NCBI GenBank assembly: GCA_041592335.1
Contig: JBFHQE010000001.1
Span: 372,001 to 436,000, forward strand
Length of the DNA stretch: 64,000 bases
Reading direction: 5' to 3'
From: JBFHQE01 sp041592335
GTDB lineage: Bacteria > Pseudomonadota > Gammaproteobacteria > Thiohalobacterales > Thiohalobacteraceae
Part shown: piece after piece, positions 31,966-40,890 of the stretch
Numbering within the stretch: the first letter of the stretch is position 1
How the letters are laid out: each line of letters starts with the position of its first letter
Position numbers and translations under genes: made by a program
The notes under the pieces: model-generated
What the model was told of the DNA's origin: nothing
The model's database searches: none
What the model saw: the letters and a program-made list of their open reading frames with translations, nothing else

Positions 31966-32994
31966 ATGAGAGGGTTAGGAAAAGTGCTCGTCACCGGCGG
32001 AGCAGGCTACATCGGCTCGCATACCTGCGTCGTGTTGCTGGAAGCGGGTGTTGAAGTTGTCGTGGTCGATAACCTGGATAACAGCTCAGAAGAGTCGCTG
32101 CGCCGTGTCGAGCAGATTACGGGTAAAAAGCCCATCTTCTATAAAGAGGATATTCGTAATAAAGCCGCTATGGCTAAAATATTTGCCAATGAGAAACCGT
32201 CTTCAGTGATTCACTTTGCGGGACTGAAAGCTGTCGGTGAGTCCGTTGAAAAGCCACTGGAATATTATGATAACAATGTAACCGGGACACTGGCGCTACT
32301 GGAAGTAATGCGCGACGCGGGTGTAAAAACCATCGTGTTTAGTTCTTCGGCAACCGTCTATGGTGATCCTGCTTCTGTGCCAATCAAGGAAGATTTTCCA
32401 TTATCCGCAACGAATCCCTATGGCCGTTCCAAGCTGATTATTGAAGACATGCTGCGCGACATTAATCTGCCGGATGAGTCCTGGAAGATTGCGCTGCTGC
32501 GTTACTTCAATCCGGTCGGTGCACATGAAAGTGGGCTAATTGGCGAAGACCCGAATGGTATTCCCAATAACCTAATGCCTTATGTGTCGCAGGTGGCTGT
32601 AGGCAAGCTACCGAAGCTCAATGTGTTCGGCGGGGACTATGCGACAAAAGACGGTACCGGCGTTCGGGATTACATTCATGTGGTTGACCTCGCAAAAGGG
32701 CACTTGGCAGCATTGAAAGCGCTTACTTCATGGCGAGGCAATAAGCCATTAACGGTGAACCTGGGTACCGGACAAGGTTACTCCGTACTGGATATGGTCA
32801 AGGCGTTTGAAAACGCCAGCGGCAAGAAAGTGCCTTATGAGATTGTTGCTCGTCGTCCAGGAGATATTGCCGAATGCTTTGCAGATCCTGCTTATGCCAA
32901 AGAGATTCTCGGCTGGGAAGCAGAGTTTGGAGTCGAGAGGATGTGTGAAGATGGGTGGCGGTGGCAGGAAGGTAATCCGGAAGGGTATAAATAA
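31966..32994 (+). CDS. galE: UDP-glucose 4-epimerase
   Basis: It interconverts UDP-glucose and UDP-galactose. The 342-residue extended short-chain dehydrogenase fold shows the NAD motif VLVTGGAGYIGSHTC, the SSATVYG strand with catalytic Ser/Thr, the NPYGRSK catalytic Tyr-x3-Lys, and FNPVGAHESGLIGEDPNGIP, which marks GalE. The first ATG at 31966 has no clear ribosome site. A GTG at 31984 preceded by AGGAAA is an alternative that would remove six residues. It supplies UDP-galactose for the exopolysaccharide made by the following genes. It is the last GC-richer gene before the AT-rich segment. Confidence 0.95.
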   Translation: MRGLGKVLVTGGAGYIGSHTCVVLLEAGVEVVVVDNLDNSSEESLRRVEQITGKKPIFYKEDIRNKAAMAKIFANEKPSSVIHFAGLKAVGESVEKPLEYYDNNVTGTLALLEVMRDAGVKTIVFSSSATVYGDPASVPIKEDFPLSATNPYGRSKLIIEDMLRDINLPDESWKIALLRYFNPVGAHESGLIGEDPNGIPNNLMPYVSQVAVGKLPKLNVFGGDYATKDGTGVRDYIHVVDLAKGHLAALKALTSWRGNKPLTVNLGTGQGYSVLDMVKAFENASGKKVPYEIVARRPGDIAECFADPAYAKEILGWEAEFGVERMCEDGWRWQEGNPEGYK

Positions 32995-33087
32995 TGCCTG
33001 AATTTTATAGTATCAATTGCGGCCTTTAACTTTATATTGCTTTGGGTATTTAGGTTATTTATTGCATATATTCATTGGGTTGAGCGA

Positions 33088-33891
33088 ATGTCTGATAATG
33101 ATGTGTCTAGTAATATTGGTGGTTCAGATGGTGTTGTCTTATGTATGGCCGGGAGTGGCAGATCTGGAACATCATTGGTAGCGAGTTTCTTTCATGAGTC
33201 TGGAATATTGATGGGCGATAACATGAGAGAGGCGACGCGGTCTAATCGTTTTGGGTATTTTGAAGATATGGAGTTCCTGAATTTTCATAAAAGTTTGTTG
33301 AAAAAATGTGGCGTAGATAGGTATACGCCGTGGGTGGATTTAAGCCTGACGAGAAAAGATTTCGAACAAGCCAGTGCTTTACTAGATTGCAAGAATGAGA
33401 AATCTGTATTTTGGGGGTGGAAGGATCCACGTGCGACAATGTTTATGGATTTATGGAATGAGATAAATCCTAGTATAAAATTCCTGGTGATGTTTAGAGA
33501 CCCAGATGAAGTTATGACTTCGATGTACCGTGAACAACGAAGACGTATTAGGTATCTGCATCCTACGTTCGCCCCAAAGACATGGATTATTAATAACCTT
33601 CAGGCCCTGCGATTTTTTTTAAAAAAACCAGAATCAGTAGCGTTTGTTGATCTTAGTGTATTAAAAAAATCACCCGATAGAGTCATTTATTCCTTGAGCG
33701 AATGGCTTCAATACCCTTTATCAATAGATGTTTGGAATAAAGTTTACAGGCCTTCTGAGTTGAGGGCGGGTAAAAAGGAATATCTGAATGAGCCAATCAT
33801 TAGTGCGCTTGTTGGATTTTCTAAAAAATATTATGGTTCTGAGATGAAGGAAGTATACAGGCTTTTGACAGAAGCATCATTAGCAAAATAA
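33088..33891 (+). CDS. Sulfotransferase family protein
   Basis: A 267-residue cytoplasmic or membrane-associated sulfotransferase. The 5'-phosphosulfate loop is visible as MAGSGRSGTSLVASFFHESG near residues 17-36, and the 3'-phosphate region as FLVMFRDPDEVMTSMYREQR. WGWKDPRATMFMDLW lies between. It should move sulfate from PAPS to a carbohydrate hydroxyl. PAPS can be made by the APS kinase two genes upstream. The start at 33088 is preferred to one 17 codons earlier. Base composition is markedly AT-rich with AGA and ATA codons, unlike galE before it. Acceptor is unknown, and the surrounding exopolysaccharide genes suggest a nascent polysaccharide. Confidence 0.85.
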   Translation: MSDNDVSSNIGGSDGVVLCMAGSGRSGTSLVASFFHESGILMGDNMREATRSNRFGYFEDMEFLNFHKSLLKKCGVDRYTPWVDLSLTRKDFEQASALLDCKNEKSVFWGWKDPRATMFMDLWNEINPSIKFLVMFRDPDEVMTSMYREQRRRIRYLHPTFAPKTWIINNLQALRFFLKKPESVAFVDLSVLKKSPDRVIYSLSEWLQYPLSIDVWNKVYRPSELRAGKKEYLNEPIISALVGFSKKYYGSEMKEVYRLLTEASLAK

Positions 33892-33969
33892 CTTTTGCAA
33901 ATATAGTGCTGATACTCAAATTTCTTTAGGTGTTTCTATGTGCTTCTTGTTAAAACATAAAATGTGCGC

Positions 33970-36162
33970 ATGAAAAATTTTGTTTGCGGTCATTATTCGT
34001 TTGTTGAGTTGATGCTAATAATGGCGTCTTGCTTAATTTTAGAGGGGGTGTCTGCCAGAGAATATGATTTCTCCATTTCTAGCGAGCTGTATCCTGACTT
34101 GATTGCTATTATGAGCGATGAATCGTTTGCCGCAAATGATTTTGCGGGTTCTAAAGGTTATGTGATTGCTGATGGTGATGAGTTGTATTTTGAGAATGGT
34201 GATCCAGCCAAATTCTGGGGTGTTGGTGTTACCTTCTCAAGAAACGAGCCGGTGTCTTTTCCTCCTACAAAGGATCGGGCTGAGGAGTTTGCGAAGAAAT
34301 TAAAGCTTTATGGGTTCAACTTAGTTAGATTTGTTGGGATAGATAATTCCTTGCGCCCGTTGTGTAAGTACTGGCAGCAGAAGGGGGAATTCGGTGGAGA
34401 AATGATGGATCGGCTAGATTATCTAATCTCTATGCTTGTGGAAAATGGAATATATTATTCATTTTCCATTAATAACTCTTCCTTGTGTCCGCTTGAATCA
34501 CTAGATAACTCGCCAGTAAACACTCATCCAAAACCGTGGAAAAGATATCATGGTTTACGATTGATATATCCAGAAATGTTGTCAACGCAAGTGGGCTGGA
34601 TTAGTGACTTTTTTTCCCATAAAAACTCTTATACCGGTAAAACATATGCTGAAGACCCTGCGAATGTATATTTTTCAACCGTAAATGAAGATTCGGTGTG
34701 GGATGTGTACTTTCGTGGAGGAAAATATCTCTCTTCTAAAGATAGGGAGTGGTTGGATAAAAATTTTAATAATTGGAAGATCGGTCATCTAGCTAATGTG
34801 GCAAATGATCAGAGAGGTAGTGGTGCTGAAGGTGAATCTTTTCAAAAAGAGGCGCTTCTGGCTTTAAATTTATGGAAGCCGAAATGGCTGCTTAGTTTGC
34901 CTGAGAAAAAAATAATATATACCTATCTAACTGAATTAGATTCAGCGCTAATAATTTCTGTTCGGGGAAAGCTTAAAGATTTAGGTTATCGGGGTCTAAT
35001 AACTGCTACTAATAATTGGTATGGTTATGGTGCATTACATAATGTCGTTGAGCATGGAGATTATGTAGAAATGCATGGATATTTTGATCACCCGGTTAGT
35101 TGGAAAGGTGATCAATCTAGGTTTTCAGGCAAGTCTTTTTTAAAAGATCAGATTGGGAAGGAGTGGCTTACAAGACTTGGAATGAAAGACTGGTCCTTTC
35201 CACTTTCTAAGTCGATTCGCAGTGCCTTGATAAATAAACCCCTTATTATTGGCGAATGGAATCATGCTGCATGGAGTCCGTATGCTTATGAGGGGCCTTT
35301 TCTGATTTATTCATTTAGCTCTATGCAGGGATATTCCGGGGTGGTTTCGCATACGTGGTTCCCATATCCGGCTTCCAAGAATGGCGCGGATGTTCAAGCT
35401 GATGCGTTTGCTGTATCGGAGAACCCTATACTGCTTAGGTTAAATCCGGTTTTTTCTGCTGGGTGGTTTAACGAGTGTCTTTTGGAAAGTAATAATGAAA
35501 AAATCCTTCCTCTTGGTGATTCAGTAAATGGCTACATTGAAAAAGTTTTTGATGTGGGTCTAGGTTCTGATTTAAATATTCCGGTTGAGCAGGGGTTTGA
35601 GTCACGTGTACGAGTGGAAAAACCAAAATTCAAAACCATGAGCGGGGGTGGTTTGAAAGAAGGTATTATTGAAAATAGTGAACCTGGTAGTGTAATGGTG
35701 AATCCACGTAATGGAATTTTAAGGTTTGAAGGGAGTTGTGTATTAGGCGCGGCATTTTCTGAGCCGGGTACCACAGTATTCAGCAATGGCATAAGTGTAA
35801 AAATGGAAAAAAAAGGAGGGGTTGCTGCGGTTGCATTAGATAAACGCGATGTTGGGTTTTCTGCTGATTTGTTGATAGCGTTAGTAGGATCCCCGGTTAT
35901 TCAAAAAGAAGAATATATAGGGCATTGGTCATTATTTAGATTGCCTGCTGGGGTCTCTGTTTCTGCGGGTGAGGTTAGAGCAAGATTGGGTTTGCCAAAA
36001 ACTGAATCCTGTCCAGTCATACATTGGCTTGGCGATCATGACGATGGTGATGGAGTGTATGCTCGTTATTTGGAGGGAGGGGTGTGTGAGCTGGAAATTA
36101 TTAGTGATAATGGGGCTTGGATAAGAATTAAAGAAAATGAATTAATGGTTTCAATGCACTGA
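33970..36162 (+). CDS. Secreted glycoside hydrolase-like protein (clan GH-A fold)
   Basis: A 730-residue exported protein with an N-terminal hydrophobic leader (FVELMLIMASCLILEGVSA). Residues 55-470 look like a TIM-barrel glycosidase: FWGVGVTFSRNEP, AKKLKLYGFNLVRFVGI, a candidate acid/base in YFSTVNEDSVWD and a candidate nucleophile in KPLIIGEWNHAAW. The last 200 residues are beta-rich, like a carbohydrate-binding or accessory domain. The exact GH family is not recognised. In an exopolysaccharide locus it could trim or release the polymer. The ATG at 33970 is chosen over a GTG six bases earlier, and neither has a clear ribosome site. The gene is AT-rich. Confidence 0.75.
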   Translation: MKNFVCGHYSFVELMLIMASCLILEGVSAREYDFSISSELYPDLIAIMSDESFAANDFAGSKGYVIADGDELYFENGDPAKFWGVGVTFSRNEPVSFPPTKDRAEEFAKKLKLYGFNLVRFVGIDNSLRPLCKYWQQKGEFGGEMMDRLDYLISMLVENGIYYSFSINNSSLCPLESLDNSPVNTHPKPWKRYHGLRLIYPEMLSTQVGWISDFFSHKNSYTGKTYAEDPANVYFSTVNEDSVWDVYFRGGKYLSSKDREWLDKNFNNWKIGHLANVANDQRGSGAEGESFQKEALLALNLWKPKWLLSLPEKKIIYTYLTELDSALIISVRGKLKDLGYRGLITATNNWYGYGALHNVVEHGDYVEMHGYFDHPVSWKGDQSRFSGKSFLKDQIGKEWLTRLGMKDWSFPLSKSIRSALINKPLIIGEWNHAAWSPYAYEGPFLIYSFSSMQGYSGVVSHTWFPYPASKNGADVQADAFAVSENPILLRLNPVFSAGWFNECLLESNNEKILPLGDSVNGYIEKVFDVGLGSDLNIPVEQGFESRVRVEKPKFKTMSGGGLKEGIIENSEPGSVMVNPRNGILRFEGSCVLGAAFSEPGTTVFSNGISVKMEKKGGVAAVALDKRDVGFSADLLIALVGSPVIQKEEYIGHWSLFRLPAGVSVSAGEVRARLGLPKTESCPVIHWLGDHDDGDGVYARYLEGGVCELEIISDNGAWIRIKENELMVSMH

Positions 36163-36281
36163 ATTTGGTGAGAAGTTTAACCATTATTTAGTTCATAGAT
36201 TCAGAGTAATCAATATATGGATAATTAATGGATGGATAGCGCTATAAATTTAATATTCAACATAACAAAGCGTTTCATAAA

Positions 36282-37514
36282 ATGAAGAAAAGAATGCTTG
36301 AAATGTTGTTTGTATATGGCGGTATGTTCCTGTCAAGGTTTTCAACCTTGGGTGCTTCAGTTATAGCCGCTAGAGTAATGGGGGTCGAGGAGTTTGGTGA
36401 ATTCACTTTGTTTGTCACGATTGCGCTACTTGTGGCTGATATGGGTAGGCCTATTGATAATGCCTTTGTAAGAGAAGTGGCGGGCAGTAGTGATATAGAG
36501 GCTGCTCCGTATTTTCAATATGTAATTAATATAAAGCTTGTCATTATTGGTGTCGCCGTCATGATCGGCCTTTTATCCTTCGCCGTGATCGCTGGGAAAT
36601 ATGGTTCTTTTGGTTACATTGCGGGGGGTGCATTAGTAATTGGGGCGCTGTGGATGATTCCTTATTCTTATGTGTCGAATTATCAAAGACGTCAAAAGTT
36701 TATGCAGGTAGGTTTGTTGGAGCCTGTAGCTACGTTGTCTCTGCTTGCTGCCACCATATTAAGTACTTACACCAGTAATGTGGATTTAAAGAGTGTTGTG
36801 CTATTTTCAATTACAGTGTCTTTTTTTGTCGCATCAATATTTTTGGGGCTTTCCCTGAAGAACAGGCAGAAATTTGGATTGAATAAAGAGGCAAGGAAAG
36901 ATTTCTTGCGTGTTATCTGGGTATTTTGGTCATCAGGCTCAGTGCTGCAGCTGGGTGCAAGGCTAGATTCATTTCTGGTTGCTGGTATGACTGATATGAG
37001 GACGCTTGCTTATTATGGCGCGGCCGCTAGAGTGGCGGGCCCAATTGGAATGTTGGGTGCCGGGGTCGGTACTTTGTTATTGCCTATAGCTAGACATGCT
37101 TATGAATGTAAATCTGGCTTGATGCAGTATGTACGAAGAGCTACTTTTTACAGTGCGGTTCAATTCTTGTTTTTAGTTTTCCTGTTTATGGTAAGTGATC
37201 AGCTGATTGCGGTTATTTTTGGCGGAAAATATGAAGGGGCTGGGATCATTTTAAAATGGTTGTTGTTTGCTCGATTGCTAAATGCGAGCGCAGTTCCATT
37301 GCGAGTATTAATGCAAGTAAGTGATAAGCCAGATCGATTGTTGCATGTTGCCATGGTTAGGGTGATTGCTGGAGTGGTGGCTATCGTTATCTTTGTGCCG
37401 TTTCTGGGGGGGAGCGGTGCGGCAATTGGAATGTGCGTAGCGGAGTTTATTGTGTTGTTTTTGTATGTATTTATTCTCCGTAGTAATTGGCGTTTTGGAA
37501 TAGTAAGGGCTTAG
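36282..37514 (+). CDS. Wzx-type polysaccharide flippase
   Basis: Inner-membrane protein of 410 residues with about twelve hydrophobic segments, in the polysaccharide-transport (MATE-like) family. It begins with FSTLGASVIAARVMGVEEFG, a typical Wzx opening, and contains ARVAGPIGMLGAGVGTLLLP in the second half. It should flip undecaprenyl-linked repeat units across the inner membrane. A putative polymerase follows after four bases. AT-rich codon use matches its neighbours. The nearest family members cannot be named from sequence alone. Confidence 0.85.
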   Translation: MKKRMLEMLFVYGGMFLSRFSTLGASVIAARVMGVEEFGEFTLFVTIALLVADMGRPIDNAFVREVAGSSDIEAAPYFQYVINIKLVIIGVAVMIGLLSFAVIAGKYGSFGYIAGGALVIGALWMIPYSYVSNYQRRQKFMQVGLLEPVATLSLLAATILSTYTSNVDLKSVVLFSITVSFFVASIFLGLSLKNRQKFGLNKEARKDFLRVIWVFWSSGSVLQLGARLDSFLVAGMTDMRTLAYYGAAARVAGPIGMLGAGVGTLLLPIARHAYECKSGLMQYVRRATFYSAVQFLFLVFLFMVSDQLIAVIFGGKYEGAGIILKWLLFARLLNASAVPLRVLMQVSDKPDRLLHVAMVRVIAGVVAIVIFVPFLGGSGAAIGMCVAEFIVLFLYVFILRSNWRFGIVRA

Positions 37515-37518
37515 GCTG

Positions 37519-38877
37519 ATGGGAGTTGCGGTCGTTTTTGCAGTTGTTGGGTTTGGCTTTTTTTTGATTGGTTTGTTGATTGGCCGTTCAAAGATATTTC
37601 TACCGGGCGAGGCGGGGTTTAGAGAGGGGTTATGGGGGTTTTCTTGGTTCGCCATGTTTATGAGCGTAACAATATTTGTTGGCCGTGAGTTTGCGGCCGC
37701 TCCGGCTGCTCTTGATAAATCATCAGTTATTCAATTGGCATGGGTTTCGCTGGCTGTTGCTCTAATCTTGGTTTCATTTGTTAGAGTTCGTCTATGGTTG
37801 GGTTTTGCCTCTGCTCCAATAGTATTATTCTTAGCATATGGTGTAATTGGGTTTGCATCTAGTATCTTTTCGCCTCAGCCGATGTTTTCTCTATACAAAT
37901 CTGGTCTTGTTGTTATTGATGCTATTCTAGCGGCAGGTATGCTCTCGTTAGCTTTGAAATATCGAAATACAAATCTCGTGAATTTTTCTTTAGGGTTGAT
38001 TGTGTTGGCCTTGGGTGGCGCATTATTTGGTGCAATCCTTTGGCCTACTGAAGCTTTTCAGCCTAAGCCGGGCGTGTTTGGCACAATGCTTTATGGGACG
38101 CTCCCAAAGCTTCATCCAAATGAATTGGGTATGTGGGCGGGGATAGTCACCGTTGTGTCTCTTGTGCGTTGGTATGTTGCTACTAGATTAAGGGGTAAAT
38201 GGTGCTGGGCGCTGATGTCTATTGCAGCTGCAGTTGTGGTTTTGCTTGCTCAATCGCGTACCTCGATCGCGGCCATTTTAGTTAGTTTAACGATAATTGT
38301 CCCGTATCTGGCGAAATCCCGTGCCCAAGCAATTTTCGGAAGTATTTTAGTTGCACTTATTGCGGTAGGTGTGTTGGGTATGATTGCCGTAATTTACGGT
38401 GAAGGTATTCTGTTTGGTGGTGTTGTAAATTATCTTGAAAGGGGGCAGGGTGAAGGGGGGTTGGCTACATTCCATGATCGAATGTGGGCTTGGATGAATA
38501 TAGGATGGCCTTTGTTTGTAGAGTCGCCAATTGTCGGGCATGGCTTTGATGCTGGGGTTAGGTTTGGCTCGGATGTTACGATTGGGCATCTTCATAATTC
38601 ATATTTCCAAGTGCTTGCGAATAGCGGTTTGCTTGGATTCTTGCCATGGGTTGCTGCGTTGATAATAGGAAGTATAGGCTTAATGCGTCATGCATGGTTG
38701 TGTCGATCTGCCGCCTTGGCTGAACGGGTATGTGCGCTAATACCTCTATTGATTTTAATAGGGTTGCTGGCTCGTACTTGGACGGGTTCAGTGTTGGTTT
38801 CTCATGCGTGGTCAACGATGATGTTTTTAGCGTTGATAATCAATTTATATGTTGAGCGCAAAAAAAGACAACTTTGA
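37519..38877 (+). CDS. O-antigen ligase/Wzy polymerase-like membrane protein
   Basis: A 452-residue protein with ten or more membrane segments and the Wzy_C/O-antigen-ligase type loop (GEGGLATFHDRMWAWMNIGW, GHGFDAGVRFG, then GHLHNSYFQVLANSGLLGFL). The loop Arg and His residues are those used in glycan transfer by this family. Polymerase is more likely than ligase because a flippase gene and an initiating transferase are in the same locus. It starts four bases after the flippase stop and is AT-rich. Confidence 0.82.
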   Translation: MGVAVVFAVVGFGFFLIGLLIGRSKIFLPGEAGFREGLWGFSWFAMFMSVTIFVGREFAAAPAALDKSSVIQLAWVSLAVALILVSFVRVRLWLGFASAPIVLFLAYGVIGFASSIFSPQPMFSLYKSGLVVIDAILAAGMLSLALKYRNTNLVNFSLGLIVLALGGALFGAILWPTEAFQPKPGVFGTMLYGTLPKLHPNELGMWAGIVTVVSLVRWYVATRLRGKWCWALMSIAAAVVVLLAQSRTSIAAILVSLTIIVPYLAKSRAQAIFGSILVALIAVGVLGMIAVIYGEGILFGGVVNYLERGQGEGGLATFHDRMWAWMNIGWPLFVESPIVGHGFDAGVRFGSDVTIGHLHNSYFQVLANSGLLGFLPWVAALIIGSIGLMRHAWLCRSAALAERVCALIPLLILIGLLARTWTGSVLVSHAWSTMMFLALIINLYVERKKRQL

Positions 38878-38898
38878 TTCAGGGTGTAAGGAGGGGGG

Positions 38899-39612
38899 GT
38901 GCACGAATTAATTTATAGACTTGTAAATTGGGTTCGGCTTGCTATTGCTAGAAGCTGGTTTGGTGGTATTTATGGTTCTTCTGCGGGAAAGTTGGTCAGG
39001 AGTTGGCTTTTCCAAGGTGTATTTTACATGGCCCCTTTTGAGCTTTTTATGCGGATGGGTCTGGAATTTATTGTTTTTTTGATTGCGTGGTGGGGTTTGG
39101 GTGTTCCTGGTATTTGGTCTAGCGTGTTGTTGGCTGCAATTATCCATACATTATTTTGGTTATTTAATAGTCATTTCTGGGCGCTGGAAATTCGCAAAGG
39201 CAGGAGGCTGGTTAAGAATAAACCCGATGATATAAAAAACTACCTCGCGAAGTTGCAAGTTAGAAGCAATAATTGTTCTTCGCTGGATGCGTGCTATGTA
39301 TCGGGAAGCTTGGTAAGGGGTTCCTTTGGTGTGTACTCAGACCTTGATGTTGCCTGTATTTCTAAGCCAGGGATTTGGAATAGGGTAGTAGTTGTTGTAT
39401 TTGCTATGCGTGAAAGGTTGATTGCATCTCTAGAAAGGATTCCGCTTGAGCTATATTGTTATAGTTTTAATTCGTTGGATCGCATTTCCAGAAATGAAAG
39501 GCGCTTGGTGCTCAAAGGAGAGGTGTTTGTGGAAGGGGGTGCGGTCTCCTTAATTGGTTGGAAGGATTTCTGGCGGGATGTGACTGATAGGTTTTGGATA
39601 AGTAATGGGTGA
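38899..39612 (+). CDS. Membrane-anchored nucleotidyltransferase-like protein
   Basis: A 237-residue protein not of a well-described family. Two hydrophobic segments (APFELFMRMGLEFIVFLIAW and SSVLLAAIIHTLFWLF) occupy residues 45-93. The C-terminal half has a minimal nucleotidyltransferase motif ACYVSGSLVRGSFGVYSDLD at 128-147, with GS and the SDLD pair of metal-binding aspartates. The start is a GTG at 38899 after GGAGGGG. It lies between a polymerase and a glycosyltransferase. It could attach a nucleotide or phospho-alcohol group to a lipid-linked glycan at the membrane, but that is speculation. It is AT-rich. Confidence 0.65.
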   Translation: MHELIYRLVNWVRLAIARSWFGGIYGSSAGKLVRSWLFQGVFYMAPFELFMRMGLEFIVFLIAWWGLGVPGIWSSVLLAAIIHTLFWLFNSHFWALEIRKGRRLVKNKPDDIKNYLAKLQVRSNNCSSLDACYVSGSLVRGSFGVYSDLDVACISKPGIWNRVVVVVFAMRERLIASLERIPLELYCYSFNSLDRISRNERRLVLKGEVFVEGGAVSLIGWKDFWRDVTDRFWISNG

Positions 39613-39635
39613 GTCTCGTCTTTCCTGTATAGTTG

Positions 39636-39713
39636 CACATTAAACAAGATGTTTCGGGTGCGTGAGCTGCTTGGTGGATTGATTGGCCTTCCTGGTTAGG
39701 TGTGTTTAATGTG
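39636..39713. repeat. Inverted repeat bracketing the gap before the next glycosyltransferase
   Basis: CACATTAAACA at 39636-39646 and TGTTTAATGTG at 39703-39713 are perfect 11-base inverse copies separated by 56 bases. They lie in the 157-base gap between the nucleotidyltransferase-like gene and the next gene. It could close a structured leader RNA. No T-tract follows, so a simple terminator is unlikely. Nothing else is seen in this gap. Confidence 0.4.
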
Positions 39714-39769
39714 ATGTCTACTTTTTGTTTATTAATAAATGTGATGGCATTTGGCTGTCGGATTATATT

Positions 39770-40888
39770 TTGAAGGTTGTAAGTATCCACTGGGGATTAT
39801 CTCATGGAGGGGTTGCTTCCTATGCTGCTAACCTCGAACGTGTTAGTGAATTGATTCCGCTTAAAATTCGATCTATATGCATTCTCCGGGCAGGGCGGGA
39901 TATTGATGAAGTGGTGCTTAGCAGTCTCGATGCGATAGTTTTGACGGTTAGGTCAGTCATGGATTTATCCTGGATAAAACAGGTGCGTCAGATAGTTGCT
40001 GATGAGCAGCCGGATTGTGTTATCAGTCATGGTTTTAATGGTCACTTTGTGAGTCTTGTTGTTGCTGGTGGTGCTCCAGTAAAGCGTCTTGTCTCTTACC
40101 ATGGTAGTTATCATCCAAATACTATGGCGAATCGAATAGTCGCGCCAATCTATAATGGTTTTACAAATTGGTTTTTACGATTTAAGGCTGATGAGATTGT
40201 TAGTGTTGCTCAATTTTGTGTGGACGAACTAGTAGTGCGAGGTGTGCCTAGAGGTAAATTTACAGTGGTACATAACGGCATTCCAGATATAGAGGTTGCT
40301 GATGTTTCGAGGAATTTAATAAGAAAAGAATGGGGGTTCTCCGATCAGCATACCATTCTAGGGATTGTATCAAGGTTTGAGGCGATTAAAGGCTTGAATT
40401 TTCTTATTGATGCTTTTTCTGAAGTCGCATCTAAATATGAATCATTGCGACTTGTAATGATTGGAGATGGTTCCCAGAGAAGGGTTCTGGAACAGCAGGT
40501 AATGACATTAAATTTGGAAGGGAAAATCGTATTTACTGGCATGAGGAGTGATGTGTCAGACTGTTTATCTGCCATTGATATATTTGCTTTGCCTTCGTTA
40601 TCAGAGGCACATTCCATTGGAATGCTTGAAGCTATGCGTGCTGGTTTGCCAATCGTTGCGACGGGCGTAGGTGGAAATACAGAATCAGTTCGTCATGAAC
40701 AAGAGGGGCTGATCGTTGAGTCGGCAAATACGGAACAGCTCGTAGAGGCGTTAGAGCGACTGATTAGTGATGCCGATCTCAGAAAATCACTGGCTGCGGC
40801 TGCTCGCAAACGTTTTGTGGACGAATTTACTGAAGATGCCATGTTGTCGAAAATTGCTGCCTGGCTGAAGGTTTCTTGTAAAGGCTAG
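39770..40888 (+). CDS. Glycosyltransferase family 4 (GT-B fold)
   Basis: A 372-residue cytoplasmic retaining glycosyltransferase. The N-terminus KVVSIHWGLSHGGVASYAAN has the Gly-rich acceptor loop. The C-terminal half has GIVSRFEAIKGLNFLIDAFS, LVMIGDGSQRRVLEQQV and the EX7E-type donor region PSLSEAHSIGMLEAMRAGLP. Donor and acceptor sugars are unknown. The start is unsure: a TTG at 39770 gives the best N-terminus, and 39725 is another in-frame TTG. Composition rises in GC toward its 3' end, close to the right border of the AT-rich segment. Confidence 0.85.
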   Translation: MKVVSIHWGLSHGGVASYAANLERVSELIPLKIRSICILRAGRDIDEVVLSSLDAIVLTVRSVMDLSWIKQVRQIVADEQPDCVISHGFNGHFVSLVVAGGAPVKRLVSYHGSYHPNTMANRIVAPIYNGFTNWFLRFKADEIVSVAQFCVDELVVRGVPRGKFTVVHNGIPDIEVADVSRNLIRKEWGFSDQHTILGIVSRFEAIKGLNFLIDAFSEVASKYESLRLVMIGDGSQRRVLEQQVMTLNLEGKIVFTGMRSDVSDCLSAIDIFALPSLSEAHSIGMLEAMRAGLPIVATGVGGNTESVRHEQEGLIVESANTEQLVEALERLISDADLRKSLAAAARKRFVDEFTEDAMLSKIAAWLKVSCKG

Positions 40889-40890
40889 TC

